A DNA stretch of 64,000 nucleotides from Actinoplanes sp. SE50/110 (lineage in GTDB: Bacteria > Actinomycetota > Actinomycetes > Mycobacteriales > Micromonosporaceae), in assembly GCF_900119315.1 (NCBI RefSeq), contig NZ_LT827010.1, forward strand, positions 8,798,001-8,862,000, read 5' to 3'. Each line of letters opens with the position of its first letter. Positions within the stretch are counted from its first letter, which is position 1. The notes below the pieces were generated by a model. It saw only the letters and a program-made list of their open reading frames with translations. It had not been told where the DNA came from and ran no database searches. Positions 16,579 to 24,802 of this stretch are shown here, one piece after another. The translations under genes and the position numbers were made by a program.

Positions 16579-17790
16579 GTGCGCATCACCTCCGCCCTCA
16601 TCGACCCCGCGCTGCTGGACCTGCCGTGGCACGTGCCGCTGGAGGACTGGCCGGCCGACCATCTGGTCGCGCTGCCGCAGGGCATCTCCCGGCACGTCGT
16701 CCGCTTCGTCAAGCTGAACGGCGTCGTCTACGCGATGAAGGAGACCCGGGAGCGGATCGCCGAGAAGGAGTACGACCTGCTGCGCGCCCTGGAACGGATC
16801 GACTTCCCGGCCGTGCAGGCGATCGCGATCGCCACCGACCGGCAGACGCCGGAGGGCGAGCCGCTGGAGACCGTGCTGGTCACCCGGCACCTGCAGTTCT
16901 CTCTGCCGTACCGCGCGCTGTTCTCCCGGGTGCTGCGCCCGGAGACGATGAACCGGCTGCTCGACGCGCTGGCCGCGCTGATCGTCCGGATGCACCTGAC
17001 CGGCTTCTCCTGGGGCGACTGCTCGCTGTCCAACACGCTGTTCCGCCGCGACGCGGGCGCCTTCGCCGCGTATCTGGTCGACGCCGAGACCGGCAACCTG
17101 TACCCCCGGCTCTCCGAGGGCCAGCGCAGCGAGGACATCGAGATCCTGCGCCTCAACATCTTCGGCGAGTGTCTCGACCTGCAGGCCGCCGAGCTGCTGC
17201 ACGAGTCGATCGACCCGGAGACGGTGGTCGACGACATCGTGGCCCGTTACGAGCGGCTGTGGCACGAGGTGACCTATGAGCAGGAGGTCGCGAAGGACGC
17301 CCGGCACCACATCGAGCGGCGCATCCGGCGGCTCAACGAGATGGGCTTCGACGTCGCCGAGGTGTCCATGTCCACCGTGGACGGCGGATACCGGGTGCGG
17401 CCGAAGGTGGTGGACGCGGGCTACCACACCCGCCGGCTGATGCGCCTGACCGGTCTGGACGCCGAGGAGAACCAGGCCCGGCAGTTGCTCAACGACCTCG
17501 ACGCGTACCGCGCGGAGAGCGCGCTGACCGACGAACAGCAGGCCGCGCACCGCTGGCTGACCGAGGTCTTCGAGCCGGTGGTCCGTGCGGTCCCGGCCAC
17601 CATGCGTCGCAAGCTGGAGCCGCAGGAGATCTTCTCCCAGATCATCCAGCACAAGTGGTTGCTCTCCGAGCGGGCCGGCCGGGACGTGGGGATGGGCCCG
17701 GCGGTGCAGTCGTATCTGACCGAGGTTCTCGTCAACAAGCCCGACGAGCAGGCGGTTCTCGGCGTCGAGGCGGAGGAGCTGGTCTCCTAG
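16579..17790 (+). CDS. DUF4032 protein with kinase-like fold
   Basis: 403 residues from a GTG at 16579. The N-terminal half looks like a lipopolysaccharide-kinase/protein-kinase fold: a lysine in VVYAMKETRERIAEKEYDLLR, a catalytic-loop-like GFSWGDCSLSNTLF (Asp and Asn kept) and a metal-site-like YLVDAETGNLYP. The C-terminal 180 residues are the DUF4032 helical region. Whether it phosphorylates anything is unknown. The protein is soluble and conserved in actinobacteria. It converges with the channel gene, the stops overlapping by four bases. Confidence 0.82.
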   Translation: MRITSALIDPALLDLPWHVPLEDWPADHLVALPQGISRHVVRFVKLNGVVYAMKETRERIAEKEYDLLRALERIDFPAVQAIAIATDRQTPEGEPLETVLVTRHLQFSLPYRALFSRVLRPETMNRLLDALAALIVRMHLTGFSWGDCSLSNTLFRRDAGAFAAYLVDAETGNLYPRLSEGQRSEDIEILRLNIFGECLDLQAAELLHESIDPETVVDDIVARYERLWHEVTYEQEVAKDARHHIERRIRRLNEMGFDVAEVSMSTVDGGYRVRPKVVDAGYHTRRLMRLTGLDAEENQARQLLNDLDAYRAESALTDEQQAAHRWLTEVFEPVVRAVPATMRRKLEPQEIFSQIIQHKWLLSERAGRDVGMGPAVQSYLTEVLVNKPDEQAVLGVEAEELVS

Positions 17791-19481
17791 CGGGCCAGCG
17801 CGCGCAGGGCTCTCTGGCGGGCGACGACCAGGATCCGGTCCCCGGTGACGAGCAGGCGGCGGGGGTCGGGGCGCCAGTCGATCCAGCCCTGGCCGGCCGA
17901 GGACATGCCGATCACCCGGGTCTGGCCGGGCTTGTCGACGGCCGTCAGCAGGGCGCCGTCCAGGTCCGAGCCCTCGCGGACGGTGACCGTGCCGACGACC
18001 AGCACCTGGCGGTCGACCGGGATGCTGACGCTGACGTTGTGCTCCAGCAGTGCGGCGGCGAAGACCGGGGCGCACAGACGGGACACGCTGCGGGACGTGT
18101 TGATGTCGAAGGCGGCACCGATGCGCTGGGCGAAGTCGTCGTCGAACAGGCGCAGCACGACCCGCAGGTCGTCGCGGATGGCCCGGGCGTGCAGGGCGGC
18201 CTGAAGGTTCACCGAGTCGTTGGTGGACAGGACGACCAGGGCGCGGCAGGTCTCGATGGAGACCGATCGCAGGGTCTCCTCGCGGGCGGCGTCGCCGATG
18301 ATGACCGGGAGGCCGCGGCGCTGGGCGGACTTCACGCCCCGGGCGTCGGCATGCCGGTCGATGGCCACCACCCGGACGCCGAGCGCGTGCAGCTGCCGCA
18401 GCACCTGGGTGCCGACGTTGCCGAGGCCGACCAGCACGACGTGGTCGCGCAGTTCGCCGGTGAGGCGGCCCTGGGCGAGGGCCAGGCGGGCGTTCACCAT
18501 GCCGTCGACCACGGCGGCGGTGACCAGCGGGAGCAGGGCCAGGCCGCCGATGGTCAGGACCAGCTGGGCGGCCTGGGCGACCGGGTTGCGTTTGTCCTGC
18601 ACGTCGGAGGCGCCGACCGCGGTCATCAGGGTGACGTAGATCGACTGCCACAGGTTGTGCCGGGTGCCGTCCCAGATGTTCAGCACGGCACCGGCCAGCA
18701 TCGTGGTGCCCAGCGTGATCAGGACGGCGATGCCGAGCTTGCGGTTGAGGGCGGCGCGGAGCGCGCGGCCCAGGCCGCCCAGCGGACGGCGGCTACGGCC
18801 GGCCCGGGCCAGCACCCGGCGGGTCACGTCGTCGCCGGCGGGCAACCCGACCGCCTGAGCCAGCACCAGATCGTCCGGGCCCGCCGCACCGGGCGCCGGC
18901 TCGGCCGGCAGGAGGACACCGGAGCGCAGGGTGAGCACCACGTTGCGGGCCGGCACATCGGCGCGCTGGGCGACGTAGAGGGTCCGGTCGCCGTAGCTGA
19001 AGTGGGTCGGCGCGACCTCGCCGAGCGCCGCCGCCACGAAGGCCGGGGCGGCCATCTCCGCGTCGGAGAGCACCTCGCTGTCCGGGAAGATCCGGGCCAG
19101 GCTGCCGGCCAGCCCGGTGGTGAACATCCGGGCCACCACCCGCAGCCGGGGCTCGACCTCGCGGGCGCACAGGGCGGCGTGCAGATTGACCATGTCGTCC
19201 GGCATGACCAGAGCGAGCGCGGTCGCCCCGGCCAGGCCGGCGTCCTCGAACGCCTGCTCGTCCAGCCGGTCGGCGTGGCGCAGCTCGACGCCCACCTTCT
19301 TGAGGATCTTCAGGTCGGGGACGTCGGACCGGATGTGGTGCGGAGTGATCACCGTCAGCCTGATCCGATGGCGGGAATTCGCCAATTCCTCGGCGAGTGT
19401 CCAGACCAGCGCATCGGCGCCGCAGACGACCAGGTGGGGCAGGTTTTCGGCGTCGGGGTGGATCTCCGTACTCACGTTCAC
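17787..19481 (-). CDS. Two-helix ion channel with two Rossmann (RCK/TrkA-N-like) domains
   Basis: 564 residues. Layout: a first nucleotide-binding-like domain (about 15-130), a two-helix pore module (TM1 about 250-270, pore loop 277-295, TM2 303-325) and a second TrkA-N domain (VVLVGLGNVGTQVL, from 348) with a TrkA-C-like tail. The pore loop reads TLMTAVGASD where potassium channels have TxGYGD, so ion selectivity cannot be assumed. Starts at GTG 19481 or 19475 are both possible. Architecturally it resembles bacterial channel-type regulators gated by nucleotides. It probably controls cation flux across the cell membrane. Confidence 0.82.
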   Translation of the reverse strand: MNVSTEIHPDAENLPHLVVCGADALVWTLAEELANSRHRIRLTVITPHHIRSDVPDLKILKKVGVELRHADRLDEQAFEDAGLAGATALALVMPDDMVNLHAALCAREVEPRLRVVARMFTTGLAGSLARIFPDSEVLSDAEMAAPAFVAAALGEVAPTHFSYGDRTLYVAQRADVPARNVVLTLRSGVLLPAEPAPGAAGPDDLVLAQAVGLPAGDDVTRRVLARAGRSRRPLGGLGRALRAALNRKLGIAVLITLGTTMLAGAVLNIWDGTRHNLWQSIYVTLMTAVGASDVQDKRNPVAQAAQLVLTIGGLALLPLVTAAVVDGMVNARLALAQGRLTGELRDHVVLVGLGNVGTQVLRQLHALGVRVVAIDRHADARGVKSAQRRGLPVIIGDAAREETLRSVSIETCRALVVLSTNDSVNLQAALHARAIRDDLRVVLRLFDDDFAQRIGAAFDINTSRSVSRLCAPVFAAALLEHNVSVSIPVDRQVLVVGTVTVREGSDLDGALLTAVDKPGQTRVIGMSSAGQGWIDWRPDPRRLLVTGDRILVVARQRALRALAR

Positions 19482-19577
19482 GAATCGTAGTCAGCCGTTA
19501 CCGGCCCGTGGGGACGCCCGTTGCCCCACTCGACACCATTCGTCCGTTATTTCCAGCAACCCGTCTGGAGAAGATCA

Positions 19578-20369
19578 GTGCGTAAGTTGTGGTATGCCGG
19601 TGCGATCGCCGGAGGACTCCTATTCATCCTCGGAGCGACCGGGCCCGCCCTCGCGGACCCCGCCTCGCCGGTCGGCGGCCCGGTCGACGACGTGCTGTCG
19701 CGCACCAACGGACTGCGCCTGTCCAGCCCGATCGGCAGCGACCCGCTGGGCCGCGCCCCGCTGCTCACCCTGAGCCAGGACAACCAGCAACTGTTCCAGG
19801 TCAAGCCGGGGCAGAACAGCATCGGACGGTCACCCGAGGAGAAGGCCGGGGGCGCGCTGCCGGCCGCGGACGTGATCGGCGGCGGCATCCACAACCACCC
19901 GGGCGACCGGTTCGGCGGGTCGCTCAAGGGCGTGCCGCTCACCGACACGAACACCGGCGCGGTGCGACTGCCGCTGCTCGGCGGCGGCCGGCTGCCGATC
20001 ATCAGCGGGATCCTGCCGGACGGCAGCCACACCGTGGAGAGCGCCTCCCGCCAGTACCCGCTGCTCGACGACCTGGACGGCGATCTGTCCGTGCGCGGCC
20101 TGCCGCGGCGCCTGCCCACCACCAACCGGGCCAACCTGGCCGGACTGCCGCTCGGCGGCTCGCCGGTCGCCCCGGCCGACCTGCTCCCGGAGAGCAGCCG
20201 GCCGAAGCACCCGGCCTCGGTCGCGCCGTCGGCCAGCCCGGAGCCGACCATGAGCGCGTCCGTGGATCCCTCCATGAGCCCGTCGGTGATCCCGTCCGGA
20301 AGCCTGGCCTCCAACGTGGACGATCCGCGGCTGCTCCAGGAGCCGATCGACATCCCCTCGGCGGACTGA
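19578..20369 (+). CDS. Secreted hypothetical protein, low complexity C-terminus
   Basis: 263 residues from a GTG at 19578, seven bases after GGAG. The signal peptide is clear (VRKLWYAGAIAGGLLFILGATGPALA-D). The mature part is rich in Gly, Pro, Leu and Asp without a recognised domain; the tail (about 215-245) is Ser/Pro-rich with repeated SPEPTMSAS-like and DPSMSPS-like runs, as in flexible cell-wall-spanning linkers. No LPXTG or membrane anchor was seen. The function is unknown. A good terminator follows. Confidence 0.75.
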   Translation: MRKLWYAGAIAGGLLFILGATGPALADPASPVGGPVDDVLSRTNGLRLSSPIGSDPLGRAPLLTLSQDNQQLFQVKPGQNSIGRSPEEKAGGALPAADVIGGGIHNHPGDRFGGSLKGVPLTDTNTGAVRLPLLGGGRLPIISGILPDGSHTVESASRQYPLLDDLDGDLSVRGLPRRLPTTNRANLAGLPLGGSPVAPADLLPESSRPKHPASVAPSASPEPTMSASVDPSMSPSVIPSGSLASNVDDPRLLQEPIDIPSAD

Positions 20370-20373
20370 AGCA

Positions 20374-20413
20374 CCCCTGGTGAGAGCCGTTTCAGCGGCT
20401 CCCACCAGGGCAT
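20374..20413 (+). terminator. Intrinsic terminator-like hairpin
   Basis: CCCTGGTG at 20375-20382 pairs with CACCAGGG at 20403-20410, and GAGCCG pairs with CGGCTC inside it, with one internal mismatch. It lies six bases after the stop of the secreted protein gene; the T-run is weak, as usual in high-GC actinobacteria. Confidence 0.75.
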
Positions 20414-20422
20414 TTCCCCGGC

Positions 20423-20899
20423 ATGCAGACTTTTCTGCCCTACCCTGACTTCCTGGCGAGCGCCCGGGTCCTCGATCAGAAACGGCTCGGCAAGCAACGC
20501 GTCGAGACGATCCAGGTACTGCGCGGCCTCACCCGGCACGACTACGGCTGGCGGCACCATCCCGCGGTCCTGATGTGGCGCGGTTACGAGGAAGCCCTGG
20601 TCCGCTACGGCCTGGCGATGTGCGAGGTGTGGACCGCCTCCGGCCATGCCGACACCTGCGCGGACACCCTGCTCGCCGACCTGGGCGCCGCCAAGGGCAT
20701 CAGCACGGTCCGCACCCAGCCGGAGCTGGCCCGGATCGTCGGGCTGCCGCCCTGGCTCGGCGATCCGGATCTGCACCGCAGCCATCAGTCCGCGCTGCTG
20801 CGCAAGGACCCGGCCACCTACCGTCCGGTCTTCGGCGACGTCCCGGACGACCTGCCCTACCTCTGGCCGGTCAGCCGGACGACCGCCGTCAGCCGGTGA
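20423..20899 (+). CDS. MSMEG_6728-family protein (possible pyrimidine-dimer glycosylase-like fold)
   Basis: 158 residues beginning MQTFLPYPDF, then LDQKRLGKQRVETIQVL, the family hallmark, and WRHHPAVLMWRGYEEAL. Relatives are annotated as MSMEG_6728-like and are distantly linked to T4 endonuclease V-type pyrimidine-dimer glycosylases, with conserved basic and His residues that could contact DNA. The enzymatic role is unproven. The gene converges on the acetyltransferase gene with an 11-base overlap of the 3' ends. Confidence 0.72.
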   Translation: MQTFLPYPDFLASARVLDQKRLGKQRVETIQVLRGLTRHDYGWRHHPAVLMWRGYEEALVRYGLAMCEVWTASGHADTCADTLLADLGAAKGISTVRTQPELARIVGLPPWLGDPDLHRSHQSALLRKDPATYRPVFGDVPDDLPYLWPVSRTTAVSR

Positions 20900-21308
20900 G
20901 CAGATCCCAGCTGAGCAGTGTGAACGTGGTCTCGTCGGAGGCGCCCGCGGCCCGATAGGTCGCCTGCGCCGCTGCGTTGTCCGTCTCGGTGGCGACCCAC
21001 ATCCCGTAACACCCGTTCGCCCGCGCGATCTCGGTCAGCGCCCTGACCAGCGCCGTCCCGACCCCCTGCAGCCGGGCCACCGGCACCACCGCGAGCTCGT
21101 AGATCAGCATCTCGGTCCCCTTGTCGGGATGGGTGGTCTCCACCGCGGAGATCATCCCGATCGGCGTCCCGGCGTCGTCGTAGGCGAACAGCAGATGGTG
21201 CGTCGGATCCCGGAGGAACCGCTCGGTCGCCTCGTCGATCGGCGGCGCGTCGAAGAGCCCGGCCCCGCGCCGCACCTCGTCGGCGTCCGTCACGCGTTCG
21301 ATCCGCAT
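20889..21308 (-). CDS. GNAT N-acetyltransferase (AAC(3)-I-like)
   Basis: 139 residues from an ATG at 21308; the frame continues upstream but without a credible start. The acetyl-CoA loop is VARLQGVGTALVRAL (Q/RxxGxG/A), preceded by the beta strand EMLIYELAVV. The short size, the opening GLFDAPP region and YELAV recall aminoglycoside 3-N-acetyltransferases of type I and their housekeeping relatives; that is only a resemblance by eye. The substrate is unknown. Confidence 0.8.
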   Translation of the reverse strand: MRIERVTDADEVRRGAGLFDAPPIDEATERFLRDPTHHLLFAYDDAGTPIGMISAVETTHPDKGTEMLIYELAVVPVARLQGVGTALVRALTEIARANGCYGMWVATETDNAAAQATYRAAGASDETTFTLLSWDLLTG

Positions 21309-21416
21309 GACGACCACCTTAAATGCCCGACGCGCGACGGGTTCGGCCAAGCCTGGCCCGCGGGCCGCCGCTCGGTACCATGACGGGCCGAAACCACGAC
21401 GGCGGAGGCCCACGAA

Positions 21417-23273
21417 ATGCCAGCTCCCGGTGACGGCTCCGAGGACACCGCCGCGCACGGCCACGAGCAAGATCAAGATCAACTTCCCGATCCGCTTGTG
21501 TACGCCACGGGCACCGCCGCCGCGGCCACCCCCACGCCGACTCCGCCGACCGCTCCGCACGAGCCGCCCGTCCGCACCGACACCCGGATGGACGACCCGC
21601 TGCCGCCGCGCCCCGCCTCGACCGAGGATCCGTCGATCCGCTACACCGCCCCGGTCGACCCGTGGGCCGACAGCGCGGCCCACCCCGCCGAGGCGGCGCA
21701 GATGGCACAGGCGGCGCAGGTGGCCGAAGCCGCGCAGATGGCACAGGCGGCGCACGTGGCCGAGGCCGCGCAGATGGCCGAGGCGGCGCCGCCGGTCCGG
21801 GCGGGGCACGACGCCGAGCCGCCGACCACGGTCACCCCGCCGGTCGCACCGAGCTCCCCGGCCGGTCCGCCCGCCGGGGGCACGAGCGGATCGACGTACG
21901 CCGCTCATCAGCCGCGAGCGGGCACCACCTCGTACAAGAAAGGGTTCTGGGTCCTGGGCGGCGCCGCGGTGGCCGCCGCCGTGGCCCTCGGGATCGCCGC
22001 GACCATCCTGCTGGGGCCCGGTTTCCGGGCCCTGGACTACCACGAGCTCGACCGGGTCGCGCACTTCCCGCCGGTCGCCGCGATCTCCTCCACCTGGGCG
22101 GCCACCCAGGTGCGCGGCGACCGCGCCTACTTCGCGAGCGTCGACGAGCAGGGCACCGCCGGAGTCGTCGCCGCCGACACCGGCACCCGCAAGGAGCTGT
22201 GGCGCAGCACCGAGGCGGGCACCGCGCACAGCTGGCACTCGATGACCGCGCTGCCCGACGCGGTGGCGCTGGTCGCAGACCCGGATTACAGCACCAGCCA
22301 GAGCACCGGCCGGCTCGTCGTCCTCGACGGCCGCACCGGGCACAAACGCTGGGAACACGCGTTCGGCAGCAGCGACACGATGCTGTTCCGGGCCGGCATC
22401 CTGCTGCTCGTCGACCGGACCGACGGCAACCTGATCGGCCTGGACCTGACCACCGGCACGGAACGCTGGCGGGACGCGAACCCGGACGGCTCGGCGAACA
22501 GCACCGTGCTGGACGTCACCACCCCGGACGGCCTGACCGGACCGGCCACCAACGACGGCTTCCCGGTCGCCGACGACGCCGGCGACGGCCGGATCGTGCA
22601 GGTGGCCGGCGACCGGTCGGCCCGGATCGTCGACCTCGCCACCGGCAAGGTGGGCAAGACCCGGAGCAACGTCGCGTACAGCAGCGACAAGATGGTGGCG
22701 CACCACGGGCGGTTGTTCGTCGAAGAGTCCGCCACCGACCGGCTCGTCGCGTACGACCTGAAGAACTTCGACACCGCCGAACCCGCCGTGCTGCACACCG
22801 CACGCAACGGCGCCGAGGTCACCGACCTGACGCCGTGCGGCGACGACCGGATCTGCTTCGTCGAAACCGCCGGCTACCAGCGGGACAAGGCCGAGGCCGT
22901 GGCGTACGACCTGACCGCCCACAAGGAGACCTGGCGCCGGCCGGCCCCGCAGGCCGAGACCCTCGTCCCGGTCGGTGACGCGGTGCTGGTCACCACCGGC
23001 AAATCCACGACGCTGCTCGGCGCCGACGGCAAGGCGCAGTGGACCGACGAGCCGGGAGACGCGGTCCGCCTCGACGCCGGCAACGTGCTGCGCTTCTCCG
23101 ACACGCTGTCGCCGTCGGTCGACGACCGGATCCTGACCGGGGTGCACCTCGGCGACCAGCCGGCCCTGATCGGCCGGCTGCGCGACGTGCGCAGCTCCAC
23201 CTGCTCGTGGAACCGATCGGTGATCGCCTGCGCCGGCGACAAGGACTACCTGATCGCCCGCTTCGCCGGCTGA
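21417..23273 (+). CDS. Membrane-anchored PQQ-like beta-propeller protein
   Basis: 618 residues. A cytoplasmic, disordered N-terminus (1-175) contains five copies of a 6-residue unit (AAQMAQ/AAQVAE; 18-bp DNA repeat at 21693-21782). One membrane helix follows (GFWVLGGAAVAAAVALGIAATILL), then an extracellular domain of PQQ-like WD-type repeats (GRLVVLDGRTGHKRWEHAFG; LIGLDLTTGTERW; VAYDLTAHKETWRR). Propellers of this class act as scaffolds or binding platforms; no enzymatic residues were noticed. Similar single-helix propellers occur at 45396 and 52999. Confidence 0.82.
   Translation: MPAPGDGSEDTAAHGHEQDQDQLPDPLVYATGTAAAATPTPTPPTAPHEPPVRTDTRMDDPLPPRPASTEDPSIRYTAPVDPWADSAAHPAEAAQMAQAAQVAEAAQMAQAAHVAEAAQMAEAAPPVRAGHDAEPPTTVTPPVAPSSPAGPPAGGTSGSTYAAHQPRAGTTSYKKGFWVLGGAAVAAAVALGIAATILLGPGFRALDYHELDRVAHFPPVAAISSTWAATQVRGDRAYFASVDEQGTAGVVAADTGTRKELWRSTEAGTAHSWHSMTALPDAVALVADPDYSTSQSTGRLVVLDGRTGHKRWEHAFGSSDTMLFRAGILLLVDRTDGNLIGLDLTTGTERWRDANPDGSANSTVLDVTTPDGLTGPATNDGFPVADDAGDGRIVQVAGDRSARIVDLATGKVGKTRSNVAYSSDKMVAHHGRLFVEESATDRLVAYDLKNFDTAEPAVLHTARNGAEVTDLTPCGDDRICFVETAGYQRDKAEAVAYDLTAHKETWRRPAPQAETLVPVGDAVLVTTGKSTTLLGADGKAQWTDEPGDAVRLDAGNVLRFSDTLSPSVDDRILTGVHLGDQPALIGRLRDVRSSTCSWNRSVIACAGDKDYLIARFAG
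21693..21782 (+). repeat. 18-bp coding repeat, five units
   Basis: Units start at 21693, 21711, 21729, 21747 and 21765 and encode alternating AAQMAQ and AAQVAE/AAHVAE hexapeptides in the cytoplasmic tail of the propeller protein, probably a short helical or coiled segment. Confidence 0.85.
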
Positions 23274-23293
23274 ATCGTCGTTTCACCACGAAA

Positions 23294-23317
23294 AAGGCCG
23301 CCCGGGCGGGCGGCCTT
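23294..23317. terminator. Bidirectional intrinsic terminator
   Basis: A perfect 10-bp stem AAGGCCGCCC/GGGCGGCCTT with a four-base loop lies between two convergent genes (stops at 23273 and 23332). The A-run before it and T-rich side make it usable in both directions. Confidence 0.85.
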
Positions 23318-23331
23318 CTCGCGTCCTGACG

Positions 23332-24417
<1,086 letters not shown>

Positions 24418-24485
24418 GGTGAATCGACTTCCTTTCCACCGGCAGGAACGTGCCGGACGATCCGAGTAGAAGGAACTGCCTCGCC

Positions 24486-24514
24486 ACCGTATTTGTTTTC
24501 CTACCACCTGCCAA
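24486..24514 (-). promoter_or_regulatory. Predicted SigA-like promoter for msmK
   Basis: On the minus strand TTGGCA (24514-24509) is followed after 17 bases by TACGGT (24491-24486), a fair match to TTGACA/TATAAT. It would give an approximately 60-base leader before the ATG at 24417. Confidence 0.5.
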
Positions 24515-24538
24515 GATGGTGATCGCATTTCAAGACGT

Positions 24539-24544
24539 TATGCT
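24539..24544 (+). promoter_or_regulatory. Possible -10 element of the tRNA-Thr gene
   Basis: TATGCT ends nine bases before the mature tRNA. No convincing -35 was seen at the expected distance. Confidence 0.35.
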
Positions 24545-24553
24545 GATCCGGTC

Positions 24554-24627
24554 GCCTCTATAGCTCAGTTGGCTAGAGCACCCGTCTTGTAAACGGGAGG
24601 TCGTCGGTTCGAGTCCGACTGGGGGCT
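24554..24627 (+). tRNA. tRNA-Thr (anticodon UGU)
   Basis: Seven base pairs form the acceptor stem (GCCTCTA with TGGGGGC, including two G-U pairs). The D arm is TAGCTCAGTTGGCTAGAGC. The anticodon stem CCCGT/ACGGG encloses loop CTTGTAA, giving anticodon TGT. The T arm contains GGTTCGAGTCC. The discriminator is T and no CCA is encoded. A strong hairpin follows eight bases later. Confidence 0.95.
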
Positions 24628-24634
24628 CGGTGAC

Positions 24635-24673
24635 GGGGGCCCGTGTCCGCGGAAAGCGCGGACCGGGCCCCCT
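24635..24673 (+). terminator. tRNA terminator hairpin
   Basis: GGGGGCCCG (24635-24643) pairs with CGGGCCCCC (24664-24672) and GTCCGCG with CGCGGAC, with a single bulged T and a five-base loop. It lacks a T-run but is very stable and directly follows tRNA-Thr. Confidence 0.8.
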
Positions 24674-24685
24674 CGCATGCCAGCC

Positions 24686-24724
24686 GGGGGGCCGAGCCCC
24701 CCGCGCCCCCGCGTTACGCGGGGG
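24686..24724. terminator. Two further GC hairpins downstream of tRNA-Thr
   Basis: G6C-CGA-GC6 (24686-24702) and CCCCCGCG-TTA-CGCGGGGG (24706-24724) are perfect stems with three-base loops. They lie between the tRNA terminator and the 3' end of the ALF/FG-GAP gene and may end leftward transcription of that operon. A TGTGGCTTGCGG-like low-complexity stretch (24749-24799) separates them from the gene. Confidence 0.55.
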
Positions 24725-24802
24725 GCGGTTGGTGGGACCGTCTCGGTGGGCTGTGGCTTGCGGTTGTGGCTTGCGGTTGTGGCTGTGGTTGTGGTGTGGG
24801 TG

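Noticed and set aside
20889..23147. Long upstream extension of the GNAT gene
   Set aside because: The extension is antisense to the propeller gene; the ATG at 21308 starts a normal-length acetyltransferase.
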